64,000 bases of DNA from Alicyclobacillus acidocaldarius subsp. acidocaldarius Tc-4-1 (GCF_000219875.1 NC_017167.1:2875361-2939360); one strand, 5' to 3'. Positions 25,765 to 36,950 are shown, counted from the stretch's first letter. The notes: generated by a model not told the origin, from the sequence alone. Translations and numbers: made by a program.

Positions 25765-27111
25765 TCAAAAGGCTTGATCGATCGCGTCCTGCACAGAGCG
25801 AACCTGCACAATCTCCATACCAGGCACGGCCTCGGGCACAGACTGCCCAGCCGGAACGATGCAGCGATGAAAACCAAGTTTACGCGCTTCGCGAATGCGC
25901 TCGGCGAGCCGCGTCACAGCGCGCACCTCGGCCGTAAGGCCCACTTCCCCGATGTACACGCCTGGCCGCAAGGGTCGATCCCGGTGGCTCGCGACGAGCG
26001 CCAACGCGATGCCGAGATCGGCCGCGGGCTCCTCCACGCGGACCCCGCCCGCGATGTTCACATACGCGTCACAAGACCCGAGCTGCATGCCAAGCCGCCG
26101 CTCCAAGACTGCCAGGAGCATGTTCATGCGCTGTAGGTCGGCCCCCGTCGTCATGCGGCGCGGCGTGCCGAACGACGTGGAGGCGACGAGCGCCTGCACT
26201 TCGAGAAGAAGCGGGCGCCGCCCTTCCATGGCGCACACCACGGCCGAGCCGGGGGCAACCTCACGGCGCTCCGACAGAAAGAGCTCGGACGGATTCGAAA
26301 TCTCGCGAAGCCCGTCGTCCCTCATCTCGAATACCGCAAGCTCATTGGTCGATCCAAACCGATTTTTGACGGCGCGCAGCACTCTATACATATGATGGCG
26401 ATCGCCCTCGAAGTATAAGACGGCGTCGACCATGTGCTCGAGCATGCGCGGCCCCGCGATGGCCCCGTCCTTTGTCACATGTCCGACAATGAAAGTGGCC
26501 ATGCTCTCTGCCTTGGCCACGCGCAAAAGCAGTCCCGTACATTCCCGAACCTGCGCCACGCTTCCGGGCGCAGAGGCGAGGCCCGGGCGAAACACGGTCT
26601 GGATGGAATCGACAATCAGGAATTGAGGCTTCAGTTCCACGGCCGCTTCAAGGGCTGCGTCGAGATCCGTCTCCGCGAGCACGTATAGTTCGCCGTGCAC
26701 CGTGCCGAGCCGTTCCGCCCGCAGGCGAATCTGCGTCGCACTCTCCTCCCCCGAAATGTAGAGCACGCGGTGCCCGTTCTTCGCGATGGCGTGCGAGACC
26801 TGCAGCAACAGCGTCGACTTGCCGATTCCGGGATCTCCGCCAATCAGGACAAGGGAGCCAGGAACCACGCCGCCCCCCAACACGAAATCGCACTCGGACA
26901 GGCCCGTGCTCAACCGGTTCTCCGCCTGGGCCGGGATGGACACAATCGGCTTCGGCACCACGCGCGCCTTCGAGGGCGCGAATCGGCCGCTCGGCGCCAC
27001 CTCTTCCTCCACCAGCGTGTTCCACTCGCCACAGGCGGGGCAGCGCCCCATCCACTTTACTTCGACATGGCCACACATCTGGCACACGTATCGCGTCTTG
27101 ACCTTCGGCAA
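25765..27111 (-). CDS. radA: DNA repair protein RadA/Sms
   Basis: RecA-like branch-migration ATPase, 448 residues. It has an N-terminal C4 zinc finger (CQMCG..CPACG), Walker A GGDPGIGKSTLL near residue 90, the RadA-specific KNRFG motif, and a C-terminal Lon-like domain. The start is TTG 27111 behind GAGGCGG. A strong hairpin separates it from clpC upstream; disA follows closely. Confidence 0.97.
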   Translation of the reverse strand: MPKVKTRYVCQMCGHVEVKWMGRCPACGEWNTLVEEEVAPSGRFAPSKARVVPKPIVSIPAQAENRLSTGLSECDFVLGGGVVPGSLVLIGGDPGIGKSTLLLQVSHAIAKNGHRVLYISGEESATQIRLRAERLGTVHGELYVLAETDLDAALEAAVELKPQFLIVDSIQTVFRPGLASAPGSVAQVRECTGLLLRVAKAESMATFIVGHVTKDGAIAGPRMLEHMVDAVLYFEGDRHHMYRVLRAVKNRFGSTNELAVFEMRDDGLREISNPSELFLSERREVAPGSAVVCAMEGRRPLLLEVQALVASTSFGTPRRMTTGADLQRMNMLLAVLERRLGMQLGSCDAYVNIAGGVRVEEPAADLGIALALVASHRDRPLRPGVYIGEVGLTAEVRAVTRLAERIREARKLGFHRCIVPAGQSVPEAVPGMEIVQVRSVQDAIDQAF

Positions 27112-27231
27112 TCCGCCTCGCCGCCTTCCAAGTCCTCATCAACATGATACAGAACTCTCCGCGTACGTCCATGCCAGACGCGAAATTTCTGCGTGCAGGG
27201 GAGTGAAAGTGCCCACAGCTTACAACCCAAT

Positions 27232-27271
27232 GGGGGCAGCTGAGCGTGCGCGTGCACGTTCAACTGCCCCC
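27232..27271 (-). terminator. Long hairpin between clpC and radA
   Basis: GGGGGCAG pairs with CTGCCCCC and, further in, TGAGCGTG with CACGTTCA (one G-T), giving roughly 16 bp around a 6-base loop. No T-run follows on the minus strand, so it may reduce read-through from the heat-shock operon into radA-disA or protect mRNA ends. Confidence 0.5.
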
Positions 27272-27299
27272 TTGACGGTCTGTACGCTTGTTTCGGCGA

Positions 27300-29734
<2,435 letters not shown>

Positions 29735-29738
<4 letters not shown>

Positions 29739-30813
29739 CCATGCACCTCCGTATCATTCATTCTCAGCCGATCCCGAATCAACTGCGCGCGCCGCACGTC
29801 GCGCTCGTTCGGGCTCAGCTCGCGATTGTAGTATTTTGCAGACAGGCCGGCTGCGTGAGCACCATCAGTTCCTTCAGGATGCCGGCCGACACGCCTTGGA
29901 TAATGCCGAGATCGATCCCCAGTCGCACGTCCGACAGCCGCTCCAACGTCTCCTTCGAATCCATCTTGCGCGCATACGCCAGGATGCCAAACGAGCGGCT
30001 GACGCGGTCCTCGAGCTGGATCCGGTTGCGCTCCATCAGGAGTTTGCGCGCGTTCCGCTCCTGCTCGATGATCTGTTGGACGACGCTCATCAGATTCGCG
30101 ATGATCTCTTCCTCGCTCTCGCCCAGTGTGATCTGGTTCGACACCTGATACAGATTCCCGAACGACTCCGACCCTTCGCCGTAGATGCCGCGAACCGCTA
30201 GCCCAACCTGGGACACGGCGGTGAGCAGCCTCTGAATGCCACCCGTGAGCGCAAGACCCGGCAGGTGCATCATGACCGATGCGCGAATGCCGGTTCCGAC
30301 GTTGGTCGGACAGGCCGTCAGGTAACCGTATTGATCGTGATACGCGTAGGTCAAGGTCTGCTCGAGGGCGTCGTCCACCTGGCTCGCCAGATTCCACGCT
30401 TCCTGCAAGCGAAGCCCCGGAAGGATGCACTGGATGCGCAGGTGGTCTTCCTCATTGACCATAATGCTGACGACCTCGTCGTCGCGGAGGACAATGGCGC
30501 CATGTTTCTCTTGCTGCGCGAGATCGGGACTGATGAGATGCTTTTCGACGAACATCTGCCGATCGAGCGGCGTGAGATCCCGGCAACGGATGAACTCGAA
30601 CTTGCCAAGCCGCTTCATGGCGTCGTTCTCCGCGGCCTGCCGCACGAGTTCCATGACCTCGTTGGCGTGCGCGTCGGTCGCCAGCGTGGGAAAGGGGAAT
30701 CCTTTCAGGTTTCGGGCGAGCCGGATGCGACTCGTGAGCACGATATCGTCTTCGGGCCCGGTTTCTTTCATCCATTTGCTGATGGTTCGTTTGACAAAGT
30801 CTGCGAGGGACAT
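29735..30813 (-). CDS. mcsB: Protein-arginine kinase McsB, C-terminus frameshifted here
   Basis: Phosphagen-kinase-fold enzyme that phosphorylates arginines on unfolded proteins and on CtsR. The kinase core is intact: [15 protein letters not shown] near residue 30 and the active-site [22 protein letters not shown] 30813 has GAGGAGG upstream. The uninterrupted frame stops at 29815 after [11 protein letters not shown], but the neighbouring frame continues with [19 protein letters not shown] to a stop at 29735 overlapping clpC. Adding one A to the AAAA run (about 29834-29837) restores the canonical C-terminus. Confidence 0.9.
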
Positions 30814-30825
30814 CTCCACACCTCC

Positions 30826-31347
30826 TCACTGCGCGCCCTGTTCCAGTTTGCGGATTTCGTCGCGCAGTTGCGCCGCGCGCTCGAACTGCTCCTGCGCCAC
30901 GGCCTGCTGTAGTTCCCGGCGAAGCTGCTCCAGCTTGCGCGCCAACTGTTGGCGCTCGCCCGCCGAGCCCGGGACTTTTCCCGTGTGCCGCAGACCATTC
31001 TGGATGCGCCGCAACAGCGGCTCAAGCCGCGCCGAAAACGCGTCGTAGCAGTCCGGGCAACCGAACCTGCCGATCTGCGTAAACTGGTTGTACGTCATTC
31101 CGCACGTTCCGCATCGCTGCTGGGCCTGGGGGGTGACAGGCGCGAATCCCGAGGACGACTCCATGTTTAAGAGCCCGCTCAAGAGCTTATTGAAGTCGAA
31201 CGGGCTTCCCATCAGAAACGGATTGGGAAACACGTCGCCCTGTTCTTTGGCGCATACCTCGCACAGGTGATAGGCCGTTTGCACACCGTTGATGATTTTC
31301 GTCACGTGGACCGTCGCCGGTCGCTCATGGCACCGCTCGCAAAGCAT
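30826..31347 (-). CDS. mcsA: McsB activator McsA (zinc-finger/UVR protein)
   Basis: 173 residues, cofactor of McsB and modulator of CtsR. Two CxxC pairs lie in the N-terminus (CERCHERPATVHV, CEVC), another in the middle (CGTC..CPDC), and the C-terminal UVR motif is QEQFERAAQLRDEIRKLE. ATG 31347 follows GCGAGGTG. It lies between ctsR and mcsB with short gaps, as in the standard class III heat-shock operon. Confidence 0.94.
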   Translation of the reverse strand: MLCERCHERPATVHVTKIINGVQTAYHLCEVCAKEQGDVFPNPFLMGSPFDFNKLLSGLLNMESSSGFAPVTPQAQQRCGTCGMTYNQFTQIGRFGCPDCYDAFSARLEPLLRRIQNGLRHTGKVPGSAGERQQLARKLEQLRRELQQAVAQEQFERAAQLRDEIRKLEQGAQ

Positions 31348-31363
31348 CGGTCCCACCTCGCTT

Positions 31364-31834
31364 TCAAGGTTTTCGGTACGCTGCCAACGCCTGCAGCGCA
31401 CTTGCCAGCAACTTCGCCCGCAGCCGATCTCGATATGGAAGGTCGAGTGCGAGCACGTCCCGGCGCAACATGGCGGAAATCAACGCGGCTTCGCGGTCCG
31501 TCAACCACCCGTCCCGGTGCAGGCGTTCGATCAGCGCCTCGCTGGCGGACTGGCTCACCTCGTCCCCGAGCGATCTCAGCACGTCCCACAGCAGGTGATC
31601 CTTGTCGAGCTTCACGCGCCGAATGCGGATGTACCCGCCGCCGCCGCGCTTGGACTCGACGATGTACCCGTGATCCGTCGTGAAGCGCGTGCTGATGACG
31701 TAGTTGATTTGAGACGGGACGCAGTGAAACTGCTCCGCGAGCTCATTGCGCTGAATCTCGATCACGTCAAGCCCGCCTTCTTCCATGAGTCGTTTCAGAT
31801 ACGCCTCGATGATGTCGGAGATGTTGCTTGCCAT
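31364..31834 (-). CDS. ctsR: Transcriptional repressor CtsR
   Basis: Class III heat-shock repressor, 156 residues. The N-terminal winged helix contains RNELAEQFHCVPSQINYVIS and the glycine-rich wing tip ESKRGGGGYIRI, which senses temperature in B. subtilis. The C-terminal domain (TDREAALISAMLRRD) mediates dimerisation and McsB contact. Its own promoter carries heptad operators, so the operon ctsR-mcsA-mcsB-clpC is autoregulated. Confidence 0.97.
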   Translation of the reverse strand: MASNISDIIEAYLKRLMEEGGLDVIEIQRNELAEQFHCVPSQINYVISTRFTTDHGYIVESKRGGGGYIRIRRVKLDKDHLLWDVLRSLGDEVSQSASEALIERLHRDGWLTDREAALISAMLRRDVLALDLPYRDRLRAKLLASALQALAAYRKP

Positions 31835-31874
31835 GATGACAACCCCTAACGCAGCACCGTCCTCTGAAGTTCCA

Positions 31875-31911
31875 TTTGACTTTGATTTTTTGACTTTGAC
31901 TTTTCTTGACC
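31875..31911 (-). promoter_or_regulatory. CtsR operator (heptad repeats)
   Basis: Reading the minus strand from 31911: GGTCAAG-AAA-AGTCAAA gives the CtsR consensus of two heptads with a 3-base spacer and one mismatch. Further GTCAAA, ATCAAA and AGTCAAA units follow to 31875. It lies immediately downstream of the -10 of ctsR, so binding would block transcription start. Confidence 0.88.
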
Positions 31912-31913
31912 TT

Positions 31914-31941
31914 ATTATACACCTGCCCGCGGGAAATGCAA
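31914..31941 (-). promoter_or_regulatory. Sigma-A promoter of the ctsR operon
   Basis: Consensus -10 TATAAT (31914-31919), with TTGCAT (31936-31941) as a weak -35 at 16-base spacing. CtsR heptads begin 3 bases downstream. Confidence 0.7.
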
Positions 31942-32199
31942 GAGGGGTTTGGTTCTAGTGTGCACAAAAATCCAATGCATTCTGCGCCCGCGCCTCTCAC
32001 CACACAAAGTCCCGTTCAACGGTGACATGCACAAGGTTTAGCCCGCCGTCGATGCGCTACGAAGGTTCGATGCAACGCCCGCTGAGTCCCATGCAAGGTC
32101 TCATGCGCATTCGAGACGGGATCGCCCACTTCGCCCGGTTTACGCTTGCCTCGCATGCAAAAATTCGCGGGCCGGCCCGCCCGAGCGAGGGAAAGGTTC

Positions 32200-32246
32200 A
32201 TGCTTCCGCTGTCGGTGTTGCACGATATCGTTCATCGCGCCCGCCG
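32200..32246 (+). pseudogene. 5' fragment of sigma-70-like gene, split by IS
   Basis: ATG at 32200, behind GAGGGAAAGG, opens a frame (MLPLSVLHDIVHRAR) that runs to the left end of the IS at 32247. Joined to base 34529 onward it continues in frame into the sigma-like 3' part. See the 3' fragment for domains. Confidence 0.75.
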
Positions 32247-32342
32247 TGTCAACATCGGTTGTAAAATCCCCAATAACATCGGTTGAGAATTCCCCAAGAT
32301 CATCGGCCTCAATTCCTCAAAATCATCGGGATGAATTCCCCA
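32247..32342. repeat. Left terminal repeats of the IS (four units)
   Basis: Units begin at 32251, 32275, 32299 and 32322, each close to ATCATCGG, about 6 variable bases, then AATTCCCCAA. These are probably transposase-binding sites. The inverted copies lie at the right end. Confidence 0.8.
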
Positions 32343-32411
32343 CCCCCATGTCGAATCGTGGCACCTGTCATCCATTCATGGGAGGTGCCCGTCATGAGGG
32401 AGGACGAGAGG

Positions 32412-33635
32412 ATGGAATCAGGCAACTTTACGAGGCAGGCGTCAGCATCTCGGAGCTGGCCAGAAGATTCGGCTATGACCGAAAGACCATTCGCAGTGCA
32501 CTGAATTCATCGGTGGAGGAGAAGCAGGGCGAAAGAGCGTCGCGTGGGGAGCGAAAGAAAGGTTCCAAGCTGGAGCCCTACAAAGATTACGTGAAGCAGC
32601 GCATGCAACTTGGTGTGCTCAACGCTGTACGAATTCTACGAGAGATTCGGGAGCAGGGCTATACCGGCGGGATCACCGTCCTGCGAGAGTTCATGAAGCC
32701 CCTTCGCCCGGTGGTCTCTGCCAAGGCCACGGAACGCTATGAGTCGGACCCTGGTGAACAAGCCCAGATCGACTTGGGGGCCTTCCCCTACTACGATTCG
32801 CACGGTCAGCGACGAACGATTTGGGCCTTCGCCATGGTACTCGCCTACTCCCGCATGCTCTACGTTGAGTTTATCAAAGCGGCAGACCAACTGCACATCC
32901 TTCAGGCCCTTCGCAACGCGCTGGAGTTCTTTGGCGGTGTGCCTCGGGTGATTCTCAGCGACAACTGTTCGTCTTTGGTCGTCGCCAATGACGGTCAGGG
33001 TCACGTGGACTGGCAACCGGCGTATCTCGATTTTGCCAAGTTCTACGGATTCGTGCCCAAGGCATGTCGGCCTCGCCGGAGCCAGACCAAAGGCAAGGTA
33101 GAACGGCCCATTCGCTATATCCGGGACAACTTCTGGCCAGTTGCCTTTGTGGACGAAGCGGATTTGAACCGACAGGTCGCGTGGTGGCGCGATCACGTCG
33201 CCAACGTCCGCATCCACGGAACGACACATGAACAGCCCATCGTGCGGTTTCAAGCTGAGAAGCTGCAACCGCTACCGGCCACCCCATATATGTTGGCTTG
33301 TGCAGGTCTTCGGAAGGTGATGAGTGACTGCCGGGTCTCCTGGAACACGAACTTGTACACCGTTCCCTGGTCGTATGTGGGCCACACGGTCCTGGTCCGA
33401 GAGTTCGAATCGGGTCGCCTGCAGATCGAATACGGGGGACAGGTGATTGCGGAGCATCGTGTGCTGCCCGGCAAGCATCAAATCTCCACGGACCCCCGAG
33501 CACTACAAGAACCTCCCTCGGGACACCGCGAATCCAGCGCGGGGTAAGACAGCGGGATGGCAAGTCGATCCGGACGTGGAGCAGCGCGAGCTTGGGGTCT
33601 ATGAACAGATCGCCATGGGAGGTCATGTGCAATGA
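32412..33635 (+). pseudogene. istA: IS21 transposase IstA, frameshifted at both ends
   Basis: DDE transposase of IS21 type: an N-terminal helix-turn-helix (GVSISELARRFGYDRKTIR), then a catalytic core with aspartates in QIDLGAF and ILSDN and the glutamate in KGKVERPIRY. The main frame is open from 32378 to 33544. The natural start seems to be ATG 32412 behind GGAGGACGAGAGG, but it is one base out of frame (GGAATC where GGAAATC would fit). Near 33495 a CCCCC run shifts out of frame, and the expected C-terminus (PEHYKNLPRDTANPARG) ends at 33635, overlapping istB. Confidence 0.82.
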
Positions 33636-34450
33636 GCGAGGCATTGGTGGTCGCTCAGGTCGAGGAACAACTGTTGGACCTGGGCTTGAAGCGAGCTGCT
33701 GCCGTCTTGCCGGCGTGCGTGGAGTGGGCCGCCGGGCAAGAGGCGACCTATGTCGCATTTCTCCAGCGTTTGCTGGAGGCTGAGCAGGAGGAGCGGCACA
33801 GCCGGGCCATGCAGGCTCGGCTGCGCTTGGCGAACTTCCCGTTCCACAAGACCCTCGCCGACTTCGACTTCTCGTTCCAGCCATCTGTGGATGAGCGCCA
33901 AATCCGAGAGCTCGCAACGCTAACGTTTGTCCAAGAATGCGGAAACGTGATTTTCCTAGGGCCTCCAGGGGTGGGAAAGACGCATTTGGCCGTGGCCCTC
34001 GGCATGGAGGCGATTCGCCAGCGGATGAGCGTCTACTTCGTCACCATGCAGAAACTCGTGAGCGATTTTTTACGCCGAGCCTACCAAGAAGGGCGGCTGG
34101 ACAGGCGGCTCCGAGTCTATACGCAGCCAAAGATTCTGATCTGTGATGAGGTGGGCTACTTGCCTCTTGACGCGCTCGACGCCGCGAACTTTTTCCGGCT
34201 GGTCTCAGAGAGGTACGAGCGAGGGTCGTTGCTCATCACGTCCAACACGAGTTTCACGAATTGGGGAACGCTCTTTGGCGACCAGGTCCTGGCCGCCGCC
34301 TTACTCGACCGTTTGTTGCATCATGCAACGACCGTGAATATCCGTGGCAACAGTTACCGCATGAAAGACAAGCTGCGAGCTGGCGTTACGCACGGATTCT
34401 CGGCAACAAGAGACGAAGCGAACACATGTGTGGGGAACGAATCGCGATGA
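33632..34450 (+). CDS. istB: IS21 transposition ATPase IstB
   Basis: DnaC/DnaA-like AAA+ helper of the IS21 transposase, 272 residues, intact. Walker A is GPPGVGKTH near residue 110, Walker B ILICDEVGYLP, and sensor 1 LLITSNTSF. ATG 33632 is behind GGGAGG and overlaps the restored istA stop as ATGA. The last codons run into the right-end repeats. Confidence 0.93.
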   Translation: MSEALVVAQVEEQLLDLGLKRAAAVLPACVEWAAGQEATYVAFLQRLLEAEQEERHSRAMQARLRLANFPFHKTLADFDFSFQPSVDERQIRELATLTFVQECGNVIFLGPPGVGKTHLAVALGMEAIRQRMSVYFVTMQKLVSDFLRRAYQEGRLDRRLRVYTQPKILICDEVGYLPLDALDAANFFRLVSERYERGSLLITSNTSFTNWGTLFGDQVLAAALLDRLLHHATTVNIRGNSYRMKDKLRAGVTHGFSATRDEANTCVGNESR

Positions 34451-34525
34451 TTTTGGGGAATCGAATCCGCTGTTTTTGAGGAATCGGGCGCGATTTTTTT
34501 GGGGAGTTTTAATCCGCTGTTGACA
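34429..34525. repeat. Right terminal repeats of the IS (four units)
   Basis: On the minus strand from 34525 there are four units resembling AACAGCGG, variable bases, then TTCCCCAAA, inverted relative to the left end. The innermost unit overlaps the last codons of istB. Confidence 0.8.
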
Positions 34526-35096
34526 CCGCGAAGGAGATGACGTCTGTCTGCACGCGCTTTTCGACATGTTTCGTCCCCTATTGCGAGGCGCCGCCAAGCG
34601 GTATGCGCGCGTCGCCGGGTACGACGAGGCGTATCAGGAGGCGTGCGCCGCGTTTCTGCACGCCATTGCAACACATCACCCAGACGCTGCCCCGTTTCCG
34701 GCATACGCCGCAAGTCGAGTGTATGGCGACACCCGCACCTCCATGCGAAGGTGGTGGTTGGCGCAGGAGCGAACAGCGTTCCAGAGGCAATCCGAGGAGG
34801 GAAGCCACGAGGAGTGGGACGAAGAACCGGAGCGCAAAGGCCCTTGCTGCTCCGCGGAAGGAGATTCGTTCGACCGCGTGGACCAGCGCCTGACCCTTTT
34901 GCGCCTGGCGCGCGAAGCGAGGCTCGCGCCACGAGAAGCCGCCTGGCTCGCGCTCGAACTGGCCGGGCTGGACACGAGTGAGGTGGCAGAGCAACTCGGC
35001 GTAAGCCCCGCGACCGTCCGCACCTGGCGCATGCGCGCCGTGCGCAAGATGCGCGAGCGGGCTTTGAACGCGGGGCTGTCCCTGAGCGATCTGTGA
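34526..35096 (+). pseudogene. 3' fragment of sigma-70-like gene, split by IS
   Basis: Continuing in frame from 32246 (via 34529) gives REGDDVCLHALFDMFRPLL, then RYARVAGYDEAYQEACAAFL, resembling sigma region 2, a charged linker, and a C-terminal region-4-like helix-turn-helix (DTSEVAEQLGVSPATVRTW). The whole would be 204 residues. An internal ATG (34566) could start a 176-residue product but has no ribosome site. The family looks like a small sigma-70-related or HTH protein; I cannot name it. Confidence 0.75.
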
Positions 35097-35107
35097 GCAT
35101 TTGACCA

Positions 35108-35131
35108 GGCGAGGCCGTATCAGGCCTCGCC
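35108..35131. terminator. Hairpin between convergent sigma-like gene and fabZ
   Basis: GGCGAGGCC and GGCCTCGCC form a perfect 9-bp stem with a 6-base loop, overlapping the fabZ stop codon. There is no T-run on either strand; it may act for both convergent genes. Confidence 0.45.
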
Positions 35132-35566
35132 ATCCGCAATGGCAAACAGAATGGTGGCTTCCGCCACCAGCTTGCCATCCACATGGGCCCGGCCCGTTCC
35201 TCGGCCCATTCGGCCCTTCATGCGGTCGATCACGACTTCCATGTCCAGCCGGTCTCCGGGCCGCACCTCACCGCGGAAGCGCGCGCCGTCGACACCCGCG
35301 AGCAGCGGGCGCTTCCCGCGGTAGGCCGGATCGGCCAAGATGGCGACGCCGCCAAGCTGCGCCATCGCCTCAATGATGAGCACCCCCGGCATAATGGGAT
35401 AAGCGGGAAAATGGCCTTGAAAGTGAGGTTCATTGGCAGTCACGAGCTTGTACCCCACCGCGCGGCCGCCATCGATCTCCGTGACGCGGTCGACCAGGAG
35501 AAACGGGTAGCGATGCGGCAGAATTTGTTGAATCTCCTCGATACTCAGGGGAAGTTTCTGCTCCAT
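35120..35566 (-). CDS. fabZ: 3-hydroxyacyl-ACP dehydratase FabZ
   Basis: Hot-dog-fold dehydratase of fatty-acid elongation, 148 residues. The motif [13 protein letters not shown] leads to the catalytic helix segment [20 protein letters not shown], with the active-site His and Glu. ATG 35566 has GGAGG 6 bases upstream. It is the last gene of the pgsA-flhP-flhO-mbl side, adjacent to the flagellar genes as in B. subtilis. Confidence 0.96.
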   Translation of the reverse strand: MEQKLPLSIEEIQQILPHRYPFLLVDRVTEIDGGRAVGYKLVTANEPHFQGHFPAYPIMPGVLIIEAMAQLGGVAILADPAYRGKRPLLAGVDGARFRGEVRPGDRLDMEVVIDRMKGRMGRGTGRAHVDGKLVAEATILFAIADGEA

Positions 35567-35592
35567 CAAGGACCTCCATAGGGTGGGACGCC

Positions 35593-36132
35593 TCAATACA
35601 CGCGGCGCCGCACAGGAATGATTTTCATGCTTCGGACGTAGATCACGGTAGTGACGTACGACAGGCCCACCGTGAACCAGAGTACCATTTCACCGGCCGA
35701 GGGCGTGGGCCACGCGAGGATACAGAACGAGATGCCGAGGTAGTAAAAGCAAGTCGTGATCTTACCCCACCAGTTCGCCTTCGGCACCGCGCGTTTGCCC
35801 TGGAAGTAAAAGAACGCTGCGCCCGCAATCATCGCGAAGTCTCGGAAGACGAGGAGAGCGGCAACCAGCCAGGGAAGGCGTTCAGACGCGAGCAGGGTGA
35901 ACAGGACGGACACCATCATGAGCTTGTCCGCGAGCGGATCGAGTAACTGGCCCGTGTACGTCTCCAATTTGTACGTGCGAGCGAGATAGCCATCCAGAAC
36001 GTCGGTGAGACCTGCGAACAGCAACACGGATAAGGCCAAGATCTTGTGCGGACTTTCCACACCATAAAATGCCCATAGATAGCACGGAATCAACAGCAGA
36101 CGCAAGAGCGTCAACAGATTGGGCAGGTTCAC
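35593..36132 (-). CDS. pgsA: CDP-DAG-glycerol-3-phosphate phosphatidyltransferase
   Basis: First committed enzyme of phosphatidylglycerol synthesis; integral membrane, 179 residues, about four helices. The signature is [15 protein letters not shown] followed by [10 protein letters not shown]. The start is GTG 36132 behind GAGGAGG. Its position between fabZ and flhP differs from B. subtilis, where these two are neighbours and pgsA lies elsewhere. Confidence 0.92.
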   Translation of the reverse strand: MNLPNLLTLLRLLLIPCYLWAFYGVESPHKILALSVLLFAGLTDVLDGYLARTYKLETYTGQLLDPLADKLMMVSVLFTLLASERLPWLVAALLVFRDFAMIAGAAFFYFQGKRAVPKANWWGKITTCFYYLGISFCILAWPTPSAGEMVLWFTVGLSYVTTVIYVRSMKIIPVRRRVY

Positions 36133-36144
36133 GCGATCGCCTCC

Positions 36145-36933
36145 TCAACCTCCCGACGTCCGGATGGTATCTGCCAACCCGAGCAACTGATTCGCGATGG
36201 AGACGGCCTGCGCATTTTCCTCGTAGAAATCCTGCGCAGCGACGAGCTCAGCCATCGCAGCGGTCTCGTCCACGTTGGACTCGTTTACCGCTCCTTGGAT
36301 CACGGACGAATTTCGCGCGGGAACCGCGACCCCGCCCGAGGCCAGTCGGTACAGACCGTTGCCTTCCGGAATGAGATGGCTGGACGGCTCCCCGATTTCC
36401 ACGAGCGCGAGTTTCGCGGTGCGTCCACGTCCGAATTGCACAGTGCCATCCGGCGCGACGGTCATGGACGGCGCGTCCGCCGGCTTCACGATGGGCTGAC
36501 CGCTGGTAGAGAGGACGGGGTCACCCGATTGGGTCGCGAGCACGAACGAACCATCCGCGCGCCGGCTCCAAATGAAGTTGCCGGCCCGGGTGTACATACG
36601 GCCCGAAGGCGTCTGCACGACAAAGAATCCGGGCCCCTCGATGGCAAGATGCGTCGGAATGCCCGTGCGCATCACGGCGCCTTGGCTGAAATCCCGCTCT
36701 TCGCCCGTCCGCGCGACGCCCGTGCCCCCGCGCCATCCAGGAGGCGTCACGCGGTCGGCTGAGAAGGGATCCGTCGCGTTGCCGTACACCTGCATCGTGA
36801 GCAGATCCGCGAACGTCCCCCGCTCGGCCGCATACCCCGGTGTCTCCAGGTTCGCCAGGTTGTCCGCAATTTGGTCGATCCAAGCGTTGGCCGCCTGCAT
36901 GCCGGACAACCCATTCCACATCATCTGGCCCAT
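36145..36933 (-). CDS. flhP: Flagellar rod/hook-basal body protein FlhP
   Basis: FlgG/FlgF-type rod protein, 262 residues. The N-terminal coiled segment has the ANLETPGY signature (NLANLETPGYAAERGTF), the core has FFVVQTPSGRMYTRAGNF, and the C-terminus NVDETAAMAELVAAQDFYEENAQAV forms the second half of the D0 coiled coil. ATG 36933 has GGGAGG upstream. It pairs with flhO behind mbl, as in Bacillus. Confidence 0.93.
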   Translation of the reverse strand: MGQMMWNGLSGMQAANAWIDQIADNLANLETPGYAAERGTFADLLTMQVYGNATDPFSADRVTPPGWRGGTGVARTGEERDFSQGAVMRTGIPTHLAIEGPGFFVVQTPSGRMYTRAGNFIWSRRADGSFVLATQSGDPVLSTSGQPIVKPADAPSMTVAPDGTVQFGRGRTAKLALVEIGEPSSHLIPEGNGLYRLASGGVAVPARNSSVIQGAVNESNVDETAAMAELVAAQDFYEENAQAVSIANQLLGLADTIRTSGG

Positions 36934-36950
36934 GCGCTCGCCTCCCGCGC

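Larger units (their letters stand above)
31835..32199. other. Divergent intergenic region, ctsR / sigma-like gene
   Basis: 365 bases without a gene. The ctsR side holds the promoter and CtsR heptads. The other side should drive the sigma-like gene starting at 32200, but no strong -35/-10 pair is visible. A 14-base palindrome, GCGGGCCGGCCCGC, lies near 32168-32181. Confidence 0.5.
32247..34525 (+). mobile_element. IS21-family insertion sequence
   Basis: A 2279-bp element bounded by TGTCAACAtCGG on the left and its inverted copy (CCGctTGTTGACA, allowing one mismatch) on the right. It carries istA and istB overlapping by ATGA, the IS21 hallmark, and four imperfect repeats of about 22-24 bp inside each end. 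A CCG triplet flanks both sides and may be a short or eroded target duplication (4-8 bp is usual for the family). It interrupts a sigma-like gene. Confidence 0.9.

Noticed and set aside
32236-34535. A 5-8 bp target duplication for the IS
   Set aside because: Only CCG matches on both sides; longer windows disagree (GCCG against CCGC).
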